DNA of 64,000 nucleotides from NCBI RefSeq assembly GCF_019734885.1, contig NZ_JAAXCM010000023.1, positions 1 through 64,000 on the forward strand. Reading direction: 5' to 3'. The number at the start of each line of letters is the position of its first letter. Position 1 is the stretch's first letter. Of this stretch, positions 25,723-35,439 are shown in pieces. The position numbers and the translations under genes are program-made. The notes under the pieces were generated by a model. The model saw only the letters and a list, made by a program, of their open reading frames with translations. It was not told the origin of the DNA and searched no databases. Origin of the DNA: Pseudocoprococcus catus (GTDB lineage Bacteria; Bacillota; Clostridia; Lachnospirales; Lachnospiraceae).

Positions 25723-28062
25723 TTAACTGTTTGCTGCCTGTGCCTTTGGCATACTCTCCAGTGCTACCGGAAGAATATCTGCCATTGTAGCTGCATAGAC
25801 AAACTTCATATCTTTGGTGATCTCTTTGTCAAGTTCCCTGATATCTCTGCGGTTTTTCTCCGGTACGATCACTGTGTGAATGCCTGCTACCTTAGCCGCA
25901 ATGGACTTCTCACGAAGACCGCCGATCGGAAGCACACGGCCTCTCAAGGTAATCTCACCGGTCATGGCCACATCTGCACGAACCGGAATACCTGTGATGG
26001 CAGAAAGCATCGCTGTTGCCATGGTCACGCCTGCTGAAGGGCCATCCTTCGGTACCGCACCTTCAGGAATATGGATATGGATATCATTTTTCTCAAAAAA
26101 TTCTTTATCAATATTGAATTTGTCACTGACAGAACGGATATAGCTGATAGCCGCCATGGCTGATTCCTTCATGACATCTCCCAGATGACCAGTCAGTTCA
26201 AACTTACCTTTGCCCGGCATCACATTGACCTCAATAGAAAGGGTATCACCGCCTACACTGGTCCATGCCAGTCCCCGGACGATACCGATCTCATTCTTTG
26301 CATTGGCCATCTCATAGTCATATTTCTTTGTGCCAAGGAAATGTTCCAGATTCTTCTCTGTCACTTTGACATTCTTCTTGCCGTCCTGCAGGATCATACG
26401 TGCTGTCTTTCTGCAGATATCGCCCAGACAGCGTTCCAGACCACGGACACCTGCTTCACGGGTATAGTAAAGAATGATATTCTCAATGGCTCCGTCCGTA
26501 ATCGTCAGCTGTTTTGCTTTAATACCGTTGGCTTTCATCTGCTTCTCGATCAGATGCTCTTTGGCAATATGAAGCTTCTCATTCTGTGTATACGTATTGA
26601 TCTCGATAATCTCCATACGATCTAACAGCGGACGCGGAATAGTGGACAAACTGTTGGCTGTTGCAATAAACAGAACATCCGAAAGATCCAAAGGCAGTTC
26701 CAGATAATTGTCTCTGAACTTGCTGTTCTGCTCTGAATCCAATACTTCAAGCAGTGCGGAGAATGTATCACCCTTATAGTCTGTGCTGACTTTGTCGATC
26801 TCATCCAGCAGCATCACCGGATTCTTCACACCTGCGTGGGCCAGACCTGAAGCAATACGCCCCGGCATCGCACCGATATAAGTTCTTCGGTGACCGCGGA
26901 TTTCCGCCTCGTCATGGACACCGCCAAGGCTGATACGGACATATTTCTTGCTCAGTGCTCTTGCGATAGAACGGGCAATAGATGTCTTACCTGTTCCCGG
27001 CGGTCCCACCAGACAAAGGATCGGGCTGTCTCCCTTCTTCGTCAGCAGTCTGACGGAAAGGAATTCAAGAATTCTCTCTTTGACCTTCTCCAATCCATAA
27101 TGATCCTCTCTCAGAATCTTCGCTGCTTTGTCAATATTTTTGTTGTCACGGCTTGTCTTGCTCCACGGCATCTCAAATAATGTATCAATATAAGTTCTGA
27201 GGACGCCTGTCTCAGCTGAATTGCCTGCGGATGCTTTAAAACGGGCAATTTCTTTCTCAAGCTTTTCTTTGACGAATTCAGGTGCTTTCAGTTCTTCCAG
27301 CTTCGTCTCATACTCATCGATTTCAGACTGCATGTCATCGCCCAATTCTTCACGAATCAGCTTCATCTGTTCACGCAGCACATAATCTCTCTGATTCTTC
27401 TCAAGCCGGCTTTTGACCTTATTCTGGATATCCTGATTGATCAGAAGGACATCATATTCCTTCTCCATGATGCGGCACAGTTCCTCATAACGTTCACGAA
27501 AATCCACCTTCTCCGCCAGTGTCTGTCTGTCCTGCCAGCGCATCGGCATGTTGGCACAGAGCTGATTCGTCAGTTTAACAATATCCTCTGCCTGTTCCAT
27601 CTGTCTTGTGATCTCCGGACCAAACTTGGCACCGGCATCGATAAATTTCTTAAGTATTTCCTCAAGGACACGGCGCATAGCCTCTGCCTCGTTCTCATTC
27701 TCCACCTTTTCTTCTCTGTCATGAATAATGACATCCGTCAGCAAATACGGAGACACAGAAATCACCTCATCCAACTCTGCCCTGAATTTGCCTTCCGCCA
27801 CAACACGGACCATATTCTCAGGCATCTTGACAATCTGTTTCACCTTCGCCATGGCACCTGCTATATAAAGGCCTTCCTGCTTCGGATCTTCCTCATCAGG
27901 ATCTTTCTGTGCCACCAGGAAAACCATCTGGTCTTTGACCATGGCTGCTTCCAGTGCTGCGATGGATTTCTTGCGGCTTACATCAAAATGCAGGATCATA
28001 TCCGGCAGGCATACAAGCCCTCTAAGTGCTACTGCCGGCATTCTGCAGTTAATATCACTCAT
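25723..28062 (-). CDS. lon: ATP-dependent protease Lon
   Basis: The 779-residue protease has an N-terminal substrate-binding domain (MPAVALRGLVCLPDMILHFDV), a central coiled coil, an AAA+ ATPase (GPPGTGKTSIARSIARAL, MLLDEIDKV) and a C-terminal peptidase with the catalytic serine in KDGPSAGVTMATAML and the lysine in GLREKSIAAKVAG. It degrades misfolded and regulatory proteins in the cytoplasm. It lies downstream of clpX, separated by a strong terminator, so it may have its own promoter in the 140-base gap. Confidence 0.98.
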   Translation of the reverse strand: MSDINCRMPAVALRGLVCLPDMILHFDVSRKKSIAALEAAMVKDQMVFLVAQKDPDEEDPKQEGLYIAGAMAKVKQIVKMPENMVRVVAEGKFRAELDEVISVSPYLLTDVIIHDREEKVENENEAEAMRRVLEEILKKFIDAGAKFGPEITRQMEQAEDIVKLTNQLCANMPMRWQDRQTLAEKVDFRERYEELCRIMEKEYDVLLINQDIQNKVKSRLEKNQRDYVLREQMKLIREELGDDMQSEIDEYETKLEELKAPEFVKEKLEKEIARFKASAGNSAETGVLRTYIDTLFEMPWSKTSRDNKNIDKAAKILREDHYGLEKVKERILEFLSVRLLTKKGDSPILCLVGPPGTGKTSIARSIARALSKKYVRISLGGVHDEAEIRGHRRTYIGAMPGRIASGLAHAGVKNPVMLLDEIDKVSTDYKGDTFSALLEVLDSEQNSKFRDNYLELPLDLSDVLFIATANSLSTIPRPLLDRMEIIEINTYTQNEKLHIAKEHLIEKQMKANGIKAKQLTITDGAIENIILYYTREAGVRGLERCLGDICRKTARMILQDGKKNVKVTEKNLEHFLGTKKYDYEMANAKNEIGIVRGLAWTSVGGDTLSIEVNVMPGKGKFELTGHLGDVMKESAMAAISYIRSVSDKFNIDKEFFEKNDIHIHIPEGAVPKDGPSAGVTMATAMLSAITGIPVRADVAMTGEITLRGRVLPIGGLREKSIAAKVAGIHTVIVPEKNRRDIRELDKEITKDMKFVYAATMADILPVALESMPKAQAANS

Positions 28063-28161
28063 CTCTTTTGTTCACCTTCTTATCATTGGTTGTTTGATTT
28101 ATATCTTTCAATTGTCTTTTTTCTCTACTTGAACAAAATTTCTGCCAAGTTCTATCAATCG

Positions 28162-28197
28162 AAAAAAGGCTGCCGTATCATTTCAACCGGCAGCCTT
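28162..28197 (-). terminator. Intrinsic terminator after clpX
   Basis: On the minus strand AAGGCTGCCG and CGGCAGCCTT (10-bp perfect stem, 12-base loop) are followed by a run of T. It ends the clpP-clpX transcript eight bases after the clpX stop. Confidence 0.92.
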
Positions 28198-28204
28198 GTG
28201 AATT

Positions 28205-29503
28205 CTATGCGATTTCTCCGCTGTTCTTGCGGGATGACTTCTTTGTCTGTCCCTTCTTAGATGGAAGCTGCGGCTCACCGTGAACCAGCTCAGGAGTCGC
28301 CTGACCATCAACAACAGCTTTGGTAATAATACACTTTTCAACTGTCTCTTCTGATGGCAGTGTAAACATTGTATCCATCAACACATTCTCAACAATGGAA
28401 CGCAATCCTCTGGCACCGGTATTTCGCATAAATGAGCGATGGGCAATTTCATGAACAGCCTCATCTTCAAACTCAAGATCCACACCATCCAGCTGGAATA
28501 ATTTCTTGTACTGTTTAATGATCGCACTCTTTGGTTCTGTCAGAACACGAACAAGAGCATCTTCATCCAGCAGATCAAGGGTTACGCTGACCGGCACACG
28601 ACCTACAAATTCAGGAATCAGGCCATATTTGACAAAATCCTGAGGCAGAGCCTGCTTCATCAGCTCACTGACATTCTGTCCTTCTTCCTTCACATGGATC
28701 TCTGCATTAAATCCGATGGACTGACCGTCTGTTCTTGATTCAACAATCTTATCCAGACCGTCAAAGGCACCGCCGCAGATAAACAGAATATTCGTTGTAT
28801 CGATCTGAAGAAATTCCTGATGCGGATGCTTTCTGCCGCCCTGAGGAGGAACAGATGCCACCGTACCTTCCAGAATCTTCAGAAGTGCCTGCTGAACACC
28901 TTCACCGGAAACATCTCTTGTAATAGAGACATTCTCGGACTTCTTTGTGATCTTGTCGATCTCATCGATATAAATAATACCTCTTTCGGCTTTCTCAATG
29001 TCATAATCTGCTGCCTGAATCAGCTTCAGCAGAATATTCTCCACATCTTCACCGACATAACCGGCCTCTGTCAAAGCAGTTGCATCTGCAATGGCAAATG
29101 GTACATTCAAAATCTTAGCCAGTGTCTGTGCCAAAAGTGTTTTGCCGGAACCGGTAGGTCCTACCATAATAATATTGCTCTTCTGCAATTCCACATCATT
29201 GCCGGCATTGGATGTGATTCTCTTGTAATGATTATAAACAGCAACGGATAAAACCTTCTTAGCCTGTTCCTGTCCAATGACATACTGATCAAGGAAATTC
29301 TTGATCTCAACAGGCTTCAGCAGATTAATATCAGCATCATTCTGATCCTCTTCCATCTCATCTTCGATGATCTCCATGCAGATATCCACACATTCATCAC
29401 AGATAAATGCATTCGGACCTGCAATGAGCTTGCGGACCTGATCCTGTGTCTTATTGCAAAAAGAACATCTTGGCTGCTTCTTGTCATCAATACGACTTGC
29501 CAT
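28205..29503 (-). CDS. clpX: Clp protease ATPase subunit ClpX
   Basis: The 432-residue unfoldase has the N-terminal zinc finger (CSFC at residues 13-16, then CDEC), Walker [16 protein letters not shown], Walker [11 protein letters not shown] and the ClpP-docking IGF loop in SIGFNAEI. It unfolds substrates and feeds them to ClpP. The C-terminal tail ([14 protein letters not shown]) is basic and slightly longer than in Bacillus. It is 28 bases downstream of clpP. Confidence 0.98.
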   Translation of the reverse strand: MASRIDDKKQPRCSFCNKTQDQVRKLIAGPNAFICDECVDICMEIIEDEMEEDQNDADINLLKPVEIKNFLDQYVIGQEQAKKVLSVAVYNHYKRITSNAGNDVELQKSNIIMVGPTGSGKTLLAQTLAKILNVPFAIADATALTEAGYVGEDVENILLKLIQAADYDIEKAERGIIYIDEIDKITKKSENVSITRDVSGEGVQQALLKILEGTVASVPPQGGRKHPHQEFLQIDTTNILFICGGAFDGLDKIVESRTDGQSIGFNAEIHVKEEGQNVSELMKQALPQDFVKYGLIPEFVGRVPVSVTLDLLDEDALVRVLTEPKSAIIKQYKKLFQLDGVDLEFEDEAVHEIAHRSFMRNTGARGLRSIVENVLMDTMFTLPSEETVEKCIITKAVVDGQATPELVHGEPQLPSKKGQTKKSSRKNSGEIA

Positions 29504-29531
29504 ATACTACCTCTTTTACTTCAAGACTTGC

Positions 29532-30116
29532 CTATGCACGCTTGGTTACTACAGCATCAATCAGACCATAATTCTTGGCCTCTTCTGCACTCATGTAATA
29601 GTCTCTTTCTGTATCCGCTGCAATCTTCTCTAATGGCTGATGTGTATTGGCAGCCAGTAATTCATTCAGCATACGCTTTGTGTACTGGATACGGTCAGCA
29701 ACGATCTGAATCTCTGTTGCCTGTCCCTGTGCACCGCCTGATGGCTGATGAATCATGATGGTTGAATGTGGCAGAGCCAGACGTTTGCCTGGTGTACCGC
29801 CTGCCAGCAGGAATGCACCCATACTTGCAGCCATACCCATACAAATTGTAGATACATCACACTTAATAAACTGCATGGTATCATAAATAGCCATACCTGC
29901 GGATACAGAACCGCCAGGGCTGTTAATATACATCTGAATATCCTTTCCCGGATCTTCAGATTCAAGGAAAAGGAGCTGTGATACAATCAGATTGGCGGAT
30001 ACATCCGTTACTTCTTCTCCAAGGAAAATAATTCTGTCTTTTAAAAGTCTGGAATAAATATCAAAGGCACGTTCGCCTCTGCTTGACTGTTCAATGACTG
30101 TAGGTACTAAACTCAT
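29532..30116 (-). CDS. clpP: ATP-dependent Clp protease proteolytic subunit
   Basis: The 194-residue serine peptidase has the catalytic serine in [11 protein letters not shown], histidine in [12 protein letters not shown] and aspartate in the [11 protein letters not shown] region. It forms the tetradecameric chamber that works with ClpX (next gene) and other Clp ATPases. CAGGAGG precedes the start. The tig-clpP-clpX order is widely conserved. Confidence 0.98.
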   Translation of the reverse strand: MSLVPTVIEQSSRGERAFDIYSRLLKDRIIFLGEEVTDVSANLIVSQLLFLESEDPGKDIQMYINSPGGSVSAGMAIYDTMQFIKCDVSTICMGMAASMGAFLLAGGTPGKRLALPHSTIMIHQPSGGAQGQATEIQIVADRIQYTKRMLNELLAANTHQPLEKIAADTERDYYMSAEEAKNYGLIDAVVTKRA

Positions 30117-30181
30117 CCTTATCCTCCTGTCAAACCGGATATGTCATGCATATCCGTAATGTCAGCATTTATTAATACCAC

Positions 30182-30213
30182 AGGGCTGCGGCAAACTTCT
30201 CTGCGGCAGCCCT
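30182..30213 (-). other. Hairpin between tig and clpP
   Basis: AGGGCTGC and GCAGCCCT (8 bp, extendable with one mismatch) form a GC-rich hairpin 18 bases after the tig stop. There is no adjoining T-run, so it is likely a processing or partial-termination signal that adjusts clpPX relative to tig. Confidence 0.5.
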
Positions 30214-30230
30214 GCTATCTTACGTTATGA

Positions 30231-31556
30231 TTATTCTGCGTCTTCTACAGTTGCTTCTACTTCAGTTACAGGAACTTCAACAGCAGCATCTGTGATCAAA
30301 TCAAGAGCTTTCTGTGCAGCGATATCGCTCTTAATGTTCTCTGTTTCTTCGTCAGCAAAGATTTCTTTAACCTTTTCTACTTCAAGGCCATATCTTTCAG
30401 CAATGTTAGCGAATTCCTTCTCAACTTCTTCTTCGCTTGCTACGATTCCTTCAGCTGCAGCGATTGCTTCAAGAACAAGTCTGTTCTCGATGTTCTTCTG
30501 AGCCTGTGGTTTCATCTGTTCAAGAAGGCCGTCTGGTGTCAGACCTGTGAACTGATAGTACTGAGCCATAGAAAGGCCGTTGGACTGCATCCGCTGTGCA
30601 AACTGATCCATCATCTGTCTTGTCTGAGTAACTACCATAGGATCCGGAATATCCATCTCAGCGTTTTCTACGATCTGTCTGATGATCTTTTCCTGTTTTT
30701 CCTGACGTGCAGCTTTTTCTTTCTGTTCTGCAATGCCTTTCTTTACATCTTCTTTGTATTCATCAAGTGTATCGAATTCAGATACATCCTGAGCGAATTC
30801 ATCATTGATCTCCGGAAGTTCTTTCTTCTTGATCTCGTGAACTTTAACTTTGAAGACTGCAGCTTTGCCTGCAAGTTCTTTAGCCTGGTAATCTTCCGGG
30901 AAAGTAACATTTACTTCTACATCAGAATCTGCTGCGGCACCAACAAGCTGATCTTCGAATCCAGGAATGAAAGAGCCTGAACCAAGTACCAGAGAATGGT
31001 TCTCAGCTGTACCGCCTTCGAATACTTCACCGTCTACAGAACCTTCGAAGTCGATAACAACTGTATCGCCATTCTCAGCTGGTCTGTCAACTGTGATCTC
31101 TCTTGCGTTCTGTTCCTGAACTTTCTTCAGTTCAGCTTCGATTTCTTCGTCTGTTACTTCTACTTTAGTCTCCGGTACTTCGATACCTTTGTACTGGCCA
31201 AGTGTAACTTCCGGTTTAGTAGCAACTTCTGCTGTAAAGATAAACTCCTTGCCTTTTTCCATCTGTGTAACATCGATGGCTGGCTGAGATGTGATCTTGA
31301 TATCCTTTACTTCTGCAAGAGCCTTGTCGTATTCTTCCGGAATAACAATGTTGGCTGCATCTTCATAGAACATGCCTGCACCGTACATCTTCTCTACCAT
31401 TGCCTGAGGCACTTTACCTTTTCTGAAACCAGGAATGGAGATCTGATTCTTCATCTTCTTGTAAGCCTGTGTAATAGCCTTATTGAAAGTTTCAGCCGGA
31501 ACTGTAATTGTCAGTTTCGCCATATTATGTTCTAATTTCTCTACCTGTACACTCAT
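30231..31556 (-). CDS. tig: Trigger factor
   Basis: The 441-residue chaperone starts at ATG 31556 behind AAGGAGG; an in-frame upstream codon gives seven extra residues with no ribosome site. The ribosome-binding loop reads IPGFRKGKVPQ (about 40-50). The PPIase FKBP-like domain follows (GDTVVIDFEGSVDGEVFEGG, LGSGSFIPGFEDQLVGA), then the helical C-terminal chaperone arms. It binds nascent chains at the ribosome exit. Acidic tail residues are typical of the clade. It heads the tig-clpP-clpX group. Confidence 0.98.
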   Translation of the reverse strand: MSVQVEKLEHNMAKLTITVPAETFNKAITQAYKKMKNQISIPGFRKGKVPQAMVEKMYGAGMFYEDAANIVIPEEYDKALAEVKDIKITSQPAIDVTQMEKGKEFIFTAEVATKPEVTLGQYKGIEVPETKVEVTDEEIEAELKKVQEQNAREITVDRPAENGDTVVIDFEGSVDGEVFEGGTAENHSLVLGSGSFIPGFEDQLVGAAADSDVEVNVTFPEDYQAKELAGKAAVFKVKVHEIKKKELPEINDEFAQDVSEFDTLDEYKEDVKKGIAEQKEKAARQEKQEKIIRQIVENAEMDIPDPMVVTQTRQMMDQFAQRMQSNGLSMAQYYQFTGLTPDGLLEQMKPQAQKNIENRLVLEAIAAAEGIVASEEEVEKEFANIAERYGLEVEKVKEIFADEETENIKSDIAAQKALDLITDAAVEVPVTEVEATVEDAE

Positions 31557-31640
31557 GATATTAATATCCTCCTTCATCTATCCCGAAACCGGTCCCTCCA
31601 AAGTGCGGAGTCGGCCTGTTTTCAAGCGCTTATGGATTTA

Positions 31641-31669
31641 AGTATATTATACATCCGGGCATATGTAAA
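31641..31669 (-). promoter_or_regulatory. Sigma-A promoter of tig
   Basis: On the minus strand TTTACA (31669-31664) and TATACT (31646-31641) are separated by 17 bases. The predicted 5' leader is about 80 bases and contains a GC-rich stretch. Confidence 0.65.
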
Positions 31670-31714
31670 TAGGGGAAGGGCACTTTTTTCTAAAAAAACC
31701 ATAAAAAAATGGCT

Positions 31715-31771
31715 GTTATGGTAAACCAATCGATAAAAGGTGGCCTTTTTAATTAATTGTTTTACCATAAC
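31715..31771 (-). terminator. Nested inverted repeat, probable terminator of the DMT transporter gene
   Basis: GTTATGGTAAA (31715-31725) and TTTACCATAAC (31761-31771) enclose a second stem AAAAGG/CCTTTT. On the minus strand a run of seven T lies five bases after the stem. It lies between the transporter stop and the tig promoter. Confidence 0.6.
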
Positions 31772-31780
31772 TTACAACGA

Positions 31781-32671
31781 TTAATGATTCCGGGCTTTTA
31801 CTGGTCTCGCCGGCTCCGCGTGACGGTTATTATACAAAAACATCAATGCTGACATACCGAAGATCAACACATATCCAAGGATACTGATCCAATCCGGCAG
31901 TTCGCCGAAAAAGATGAAGCTCCAGATGGCTGCAAAAATGACCAATGTATAATCATAGATGGAGATTTCTCTGGCCGGGGCATACTTGTAGGCGGCTGTG
32001 ATGCCAAACTGACCTACGGCTGCACCTGCGCCTGCACCAATCAGAATCAGGAACTGCTGCAGTGTCATCGGTTCAAAGAAAAAGATCATGTACGGCAATG
32101 CCGCCAGGCATGAAAACGCCGAAAAAAAGAATACAATAAAGGGTCCTTTTTCACCTTTAATACCAAGATACCGCACACAGGTGTACGCACCGCCGGCACA
32201 CACACCGCCGATGAAGCCGCAAAGCGCCGGAAATGTGGCTGACAGATCAAAGGATGGCTTGATGATAAACAAACTGCCGATAAAAGCGATTACGATGGCA
32301 ATACACTGGAAGGGTGATAACTTTTCCTTCAGGAAAATGTAGGAAAAGATCAGTGTAAAGAAAGGTGATAACTTGTTCAGCATAGAAGCATCCGACAGCA
32401 CCATATGGCTCAATGCATAAAAGTTACAGAAAATACCAATGGTTCCAAGTACAGCACGCAAAATCAATGCCGGCAGATTCTCTTTCTTGCAGGAAAAACC
32501 CGCTTTGCTTCTATATAATAAGATAAACGCAATGATCGCTGCCACAAGATTTCTAAAAAAGCTCTTTTCAATAGACGGCAGATCACCAGACAGCTTCACG
32601 CATAAATTCATAATTGAAAAGCCAAATGCTGAAATCAAAATACACACAATGGCTTTATTTTTTGTATTCAT
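31781..32671 (-). CDS. EamA/DMT-superfamily transporter
   Basis: The 296-residue protein has about ten hydrophobic helices arranged as two repeats of five, starting with AIVCILISAFGFSIMNLCVK and containing FFRNLVAAIIAFILLY and KLSPFFTLIFSYIFLKEKLSP, the EamA hallmark at the end of the first repeat. The second repeat ends SIYDYTLVIFAAIWSFIFFGELPDW. Members export or import metabolites such as amino acids, nucleosides or SAM; the substrate is not predictable here. It is 20 bases downstream of the CYTH gene, so they may be co-transcribed. Confidence 0.88.
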   Translation of the reverse strand: MNTKNKAIVCILISAFGFSIMNLCVKLSGDLPSIEKSFFRNLVAAIIAFILLYRSKAGFSCKKENLPALILRAVLGTIGIFCNFYALSHMVLSDASMLNKLSPFFTLIFSYIFLKEKLSPFQCIAIVIAFIGSLFIIKPSFDLSATFPALCGFIGGVCAGGAYTCVRYLGIKGEKGPFIVFFFSAFSCLAALPYMIFFFEPMTLQQFLILIGAGAGAAVGQFGITAAYKYAPAREISIYDYTLVIFAAIWSFIFFGELPDWISILGYVLIFGMSALMFLYNNRHAEPARPVKARNH

Positions 32672-32691
32672 ATAACAAATCCTCTCATCTC

Positions 32692-33216
32692 TTAATATTT
32701 GCTTTGTCTGACTATTTTCGCCTGATCATTTTCCTTCTGATCAAAAAGACTTTGTATCTCAACAATCTCTTCCACTTTCATTCTGCTCATGACGCTGTTA
32801 TGATACCGGCCATCATAAGTCACGTCCTCACCAAACCAATCCGGCGCCGAAAAGCTTTCTGCTTCTTCAATACTTGGGAATTCGACTTCCGCCACAATGA
32901 CACCCTCAAATATGCCGCTGAAAACATCCAATTCAATGGTATATGGAACCAACGGAATGAGATACCGTCTTTTGGTAATAATATTGCCATCTGCTTTCTG
33001 AAGAAGATGGGCATATGAATCTGCATCCAAAGGCAGATTATATTCCTCCCGGGCCATCATGCCGCCACCTTTATAAGTCATATAATACGTCTCATCCTCC
33101 CGGCGCACTCTGACAACAGGCTTTACATTCAAATAACCCTGCTCAATCAAACGACTTTTGTAATTTTCTAAATCCGACGGCATTTTTTGAATTAAAAATT
33201 TACGCTCTATTTCCAT
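32692..33216 (-). CDS. CYTH-domain protein (triphosphate tunnel metalloenzyme)
   Basis: The 174-residue protein begins with EIERKFL, the diagnostic ExExK metal-binding motif, followed by the eight-strand tunnel pattern: QGYLNV, VRVRREDETYYMTYK, REEYNLPL, ITKRRYLIPL, YTIELDVFSG and VAEVEFPSIEEAESF. Bacterial members hydrolyse inorganic triphosphate or other triphosphates. The last 30 residues are helical and charged. The cellular role is unknown. Confidence 0.9.
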   Translation of the reverse strand: MEIERKFLIQKMPSDLENYKSRLIEQGYLNVKPVVRVRREDETYYMTYKGGGMMAREEYNLPLDADSYAHLLQKADGNIITKRRYLIPLVPYTIELDVFSGIFEGVIVAEVEFPSIEEAESFSAPDWFGEDVTYDGRYHNSVMSRMKVEEIVEIQSLFDQKENDQAKIVRQSKY

Positions 33217-33247
33217 AAAACAACTATAAACCTCCTAATTATTCCAC

Positions 33248-33277
33248 TCATAGTTTCTGTACGTCATTCACATACTA
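33248..33277 (+). promoter_or_regulatory. Candidate sigma-G/F promoter of the SASP gene
   Basis: TCATA (33248-33252), an 18-base spacer and CATACTA (33271-33277) fit the forespore sigma-G pattern (GCATR, CATnnTA), as expected for a SASP gene. An inverted repeat AGGATAAACAA/TTGTTTATCCT (33283-33293, 33315-33325) follows in the leader. Confidence 0.5.
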
Positions 33278-33368
33278 GTAACAGGATAAACAAAAACACT
33301 TCAAAAAGCAAGTCTTGTTTATCCTTTCAGATACAGGATAAAGCGAACCAAAAAACGGAGGTGTCACA

Positions 33369-33584
33369 ATGACAAACAATTCTAGTTCTACAATGGAAGT
33401 ACCACAGGCAAAAGACGCAATGGACAAATTTAAAATGGAAGTTGCCAGCGAAATCGGTGTCAACCTGAAACAGGGTTACAACGGCGATCTCACCAGTGCC
33501 CAGGCAGGTTCCATCGGTGGTGAAATGGTTCGAAGAATGATCAAGCGGCAGGAAGAACAGATGGCCAACGGCGGTATGCAGTAA
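33369..33584 (+). CDS. Small acid-soluble spore protein, alpha/beta type
   Basis: The 71-residue protein has the alpha/beta SASP core: KDAMDKFKMEVASEIGVNL, where the germination protease cleaves in the MEVASEIG segment, and the second DNA-binding helix GSIGGEMVRRMIKRQEEQM. These proteins coat spore DNA and protect it from UV and heat, then feed amino acids to the germinating spore. GGAGGTG precedes the start. A terminator follows. The gene is transcribed alone. Confidence 0.97.
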   Translation: MTNNSSSTMEVPQAKDAMDKFKMEVASEIGVNLKQGYNGDLTSAQAGSIGGEMVRRMIKRQEEQMANGGMQ

Positions 33585-33677
33585 CTGAATCTCACGATCC
33601 ATCAGCTGCGTACCCAATCAACCGCCCCAGGCGGCATTTGCAGACTGCAGCCGATGACTGAAACAAACGCCGGGAAA

Positions 33678-33702
33678 GCGGATCCAGAAGGGTCCGCTTT
33701 TT
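33678..33702 (+). terminator. Intrinsic terminator of the SASP gene
   Basis: GCGGATCC and GGGTCCGC (one wobble pair, four-base loop) are followed by TTTTT. Confidence 0.9.
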
Positions 33703-33763
33703 CCGTTTCATAATTGATTGCCTGCCGCGCCGCTTTGATTGCCCTACACGCCTAAAATAACAC

Positions 33764-33801
33764 AAAAAATTCGGGGATGCTGCACTAAGGCCTACATCCC
33801 C
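33764..33801 (-). terminator. Intrinsic terminator of the 43-residue membrane protein gene
   Basis: On the minus strand GGGGATG (33801-33795) pairs with CATCCCC (33779-33773), followed by GAATTTTTT. It lies 38 bases after the small gene's stop. Confidence 0.8.
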
Positions 33802-33838
33802 TCATCGTTTGATTACATTCACTTCTTCTGCCTGCTGA

Positions 33839-33970
33839 CTATTCGTCCTCCTCGTCATCTTCAACAGCAGCTGCCGAGACCGCTGATGCAACAGTTGCAA
33901 CAACGACCAGTACTGCGATGATAACAACACCAAGGATCAATGCAGGGAAAAATACTGACATAAAATCCAT
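33839..33970 (-). CDS. 43-residue single-pass membrane protein with acidic tail
   Basis: This short frame reads MDFMSVFFPALILGVVIIAV, continues as a hydrophobic helix of Val, Ala and Thr, and ends VEDDEEDE then TAG. A good AGAGAGGTG ribosome site lies seven bases upstream, and an intrinsic terminator follows. The layout is that of a real single-gene unit. The helix plus eight acidic residues suggests a regulator or stabiliser of a membrane complex, or a small spore or envelope protein; no family is recognised. Confidence 0.7.
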   Translation of the reverse strand: MDFMSVFFPALILGVVIIAVLVVVATVASAVSAAAVEDDEEDE

Positions 33971-34146
33971 ATCTTACACCTCTCTTGCTCCTGTCTCACA
34001 CTGTCTGTCTAAAAAGTCTGTTCAGCATTCAGTGCAAATTACCTATGGATATTATAGCATGTTCCTCAAAAAATGCAAAGTTTTTTATAAAACACTATTG
34101 TAAGAACTTTATACAGTATTTAGAAAATTATATTCATATATGCTGA

Positions 34147-35331
34147 TTATTTAGAAGTCTCTGATTCTGTCTCCGCAGGTGCAACTGCCTTGGCATTCTC
34201 TTCGAGAATATTCTGGACTTCTTCGTTAATGATTATCTGATTTAAATATCTCTTGCTGTAATCTTTCTCCAGAGTTGCAGCATCTGCATAACCGCTCTGT
34301 TCTGCATACTGAGCAACCTTCTCATCATAAAGGGCATCTACATCAACTTTTTCTGCTTTGGCAATGGCACTTACAACCAGCATATAACCTGCTCTTTCTT
34401 TGCCATAATCTTGTGCCGACTGATTGAATTCTTCCTCAGTCTGATTCATGTACTGTGTCAGGAAATCAGACAATTCCAGACCAAAGTAGGATGCATACTG
34501 CTTATAATAATCTGTATACTGAGTAGCATACTGTGTAACCAGTTCTTCTGGAATTTCCTTAATCTCGGCATTGTCTACCGCCTGCTGAAGAAGTTCTGAC
34601 TGCTTGCTCTTCTCTGCTTCAGATTCCTTATTCGCCTGAAGCTGTGACTTCACATATGCACGATATTCCTTGACATTGGAAACACCATCAATATTCAGGC
34701 CTTTAACAAAATCATCATCCAATTCAGGGACAATATCATCACCCTTGATATAGTTGACAGTTACATCAAATGTAACATCCTTGCCTGCCAGATCCGTGTT
34801 TGTCTTATATTCATCCGGGAACTTCAGCTTCAGTGTTGTCTTATCACCCGGTTTCACACCAATCAGACCATCTTCAAAGCCATCAATGAATGTGCCTGAA
34901 CCGATTGTCAGGGATGCACCGGAGGCTGTACCGCCATCAAATGTCTTACCATCAATCTTGCCTTCAAAATCAATATTAACTGTATCACCATCTTCAACTG
35001 CCCTATCAGTAATCTGTTCTGCTGTTGCATGGGCAGTTAATGTACTGTTAATCTGTGATTCCACTTCATCATCAGAAACAGAAACATCTGTTTCTGTGTA
35101 TGTCAACCCCTTATATTCACCAAGCTTGACCATTGATTCTACGTCATATTCATAAGGATATACATTTGTATCCTCTGTCTCTGCAACTGTTTCAGATACA
35201 GCTTCTGACTGTGCCGTCTCTGTCTCTGATGAAGCTGCTTCTGTACTCTCTGTTGAGCCCTTACCGCATGCGCATAACAAAACTGCCATGCCAAGGCATA
35301 CAGCTCCAAGTTTTAAACTTCTTTTCATCAT
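34147..35331 (-). CDS. Exported trigger-factor-like peptidyl-prolyl isomerase lipoprotein
   Basis: The 394-residue protein starts at ATG 35331 behind AGGA. It has a lipoprotein signal (KRSLKLGAVCLGMAVLLCAC, lipobox LLCAC with the acylated Cys near residue 21-23), then a Ser/Thr/Glu-rich spacer, a trigger-factor PPIase domain (GDTVNIDFEGKIDGKTFDGG, IGSGTFIDGFEDGLIGVKPG) and the trigger-factor C-terminal helical domain (about 215-380). The ribosome-binding domain of true trigger factor is absent. It is predicted to help fold secreted proteins on the outer membrane face. The cytosolic tig is 3 kb away, so the two genes should not be confused. It is monocistronic. Confidence 0.9.
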   Translation of the reverse strand: MMKRSLKLGAVCLGMAVLLCACGKGSTESTEAASSETETAQSEAVSETVAETEDTNVYPYEYDVESMVKLGEYKGLTYTETDVSVSDDEVESQINSTLTAHATAEQITDRAVEDGDTVNIDFEGKIDGKTFDGGTASGASLTIGSGTFIDGFEDGLIGVKPGDKTTLKLKFPDEYKTNTDLAGKDVTFDVTVNYIKGDDIVPELDDDFVKGLNIDGVSNVKEYRAYVKSQLQANKESEAEKSKQSELLQQAVDNAEIKEIPEELVTQYATQYTDYYKQYASYFGLELSDFLTQYMNQTEEEFNQSAQDYGKERAGYMLVVSAIAKAEKVDVDALYDEKVAQYAEQSGYADAATLEKDYSKRYLNQIIINEEVQNILEENAKAVAPAETESETSK

Positions 35332-35439
35332 TGTATCCTGTCCTTTCATATCAATGATATTATTTATACCACAAAATCTGCAAAAATAAAAGTCTTTCTC
35401 ACATAGTTCACAGTTTGTTCAAATTCTGATATGTCGTCT

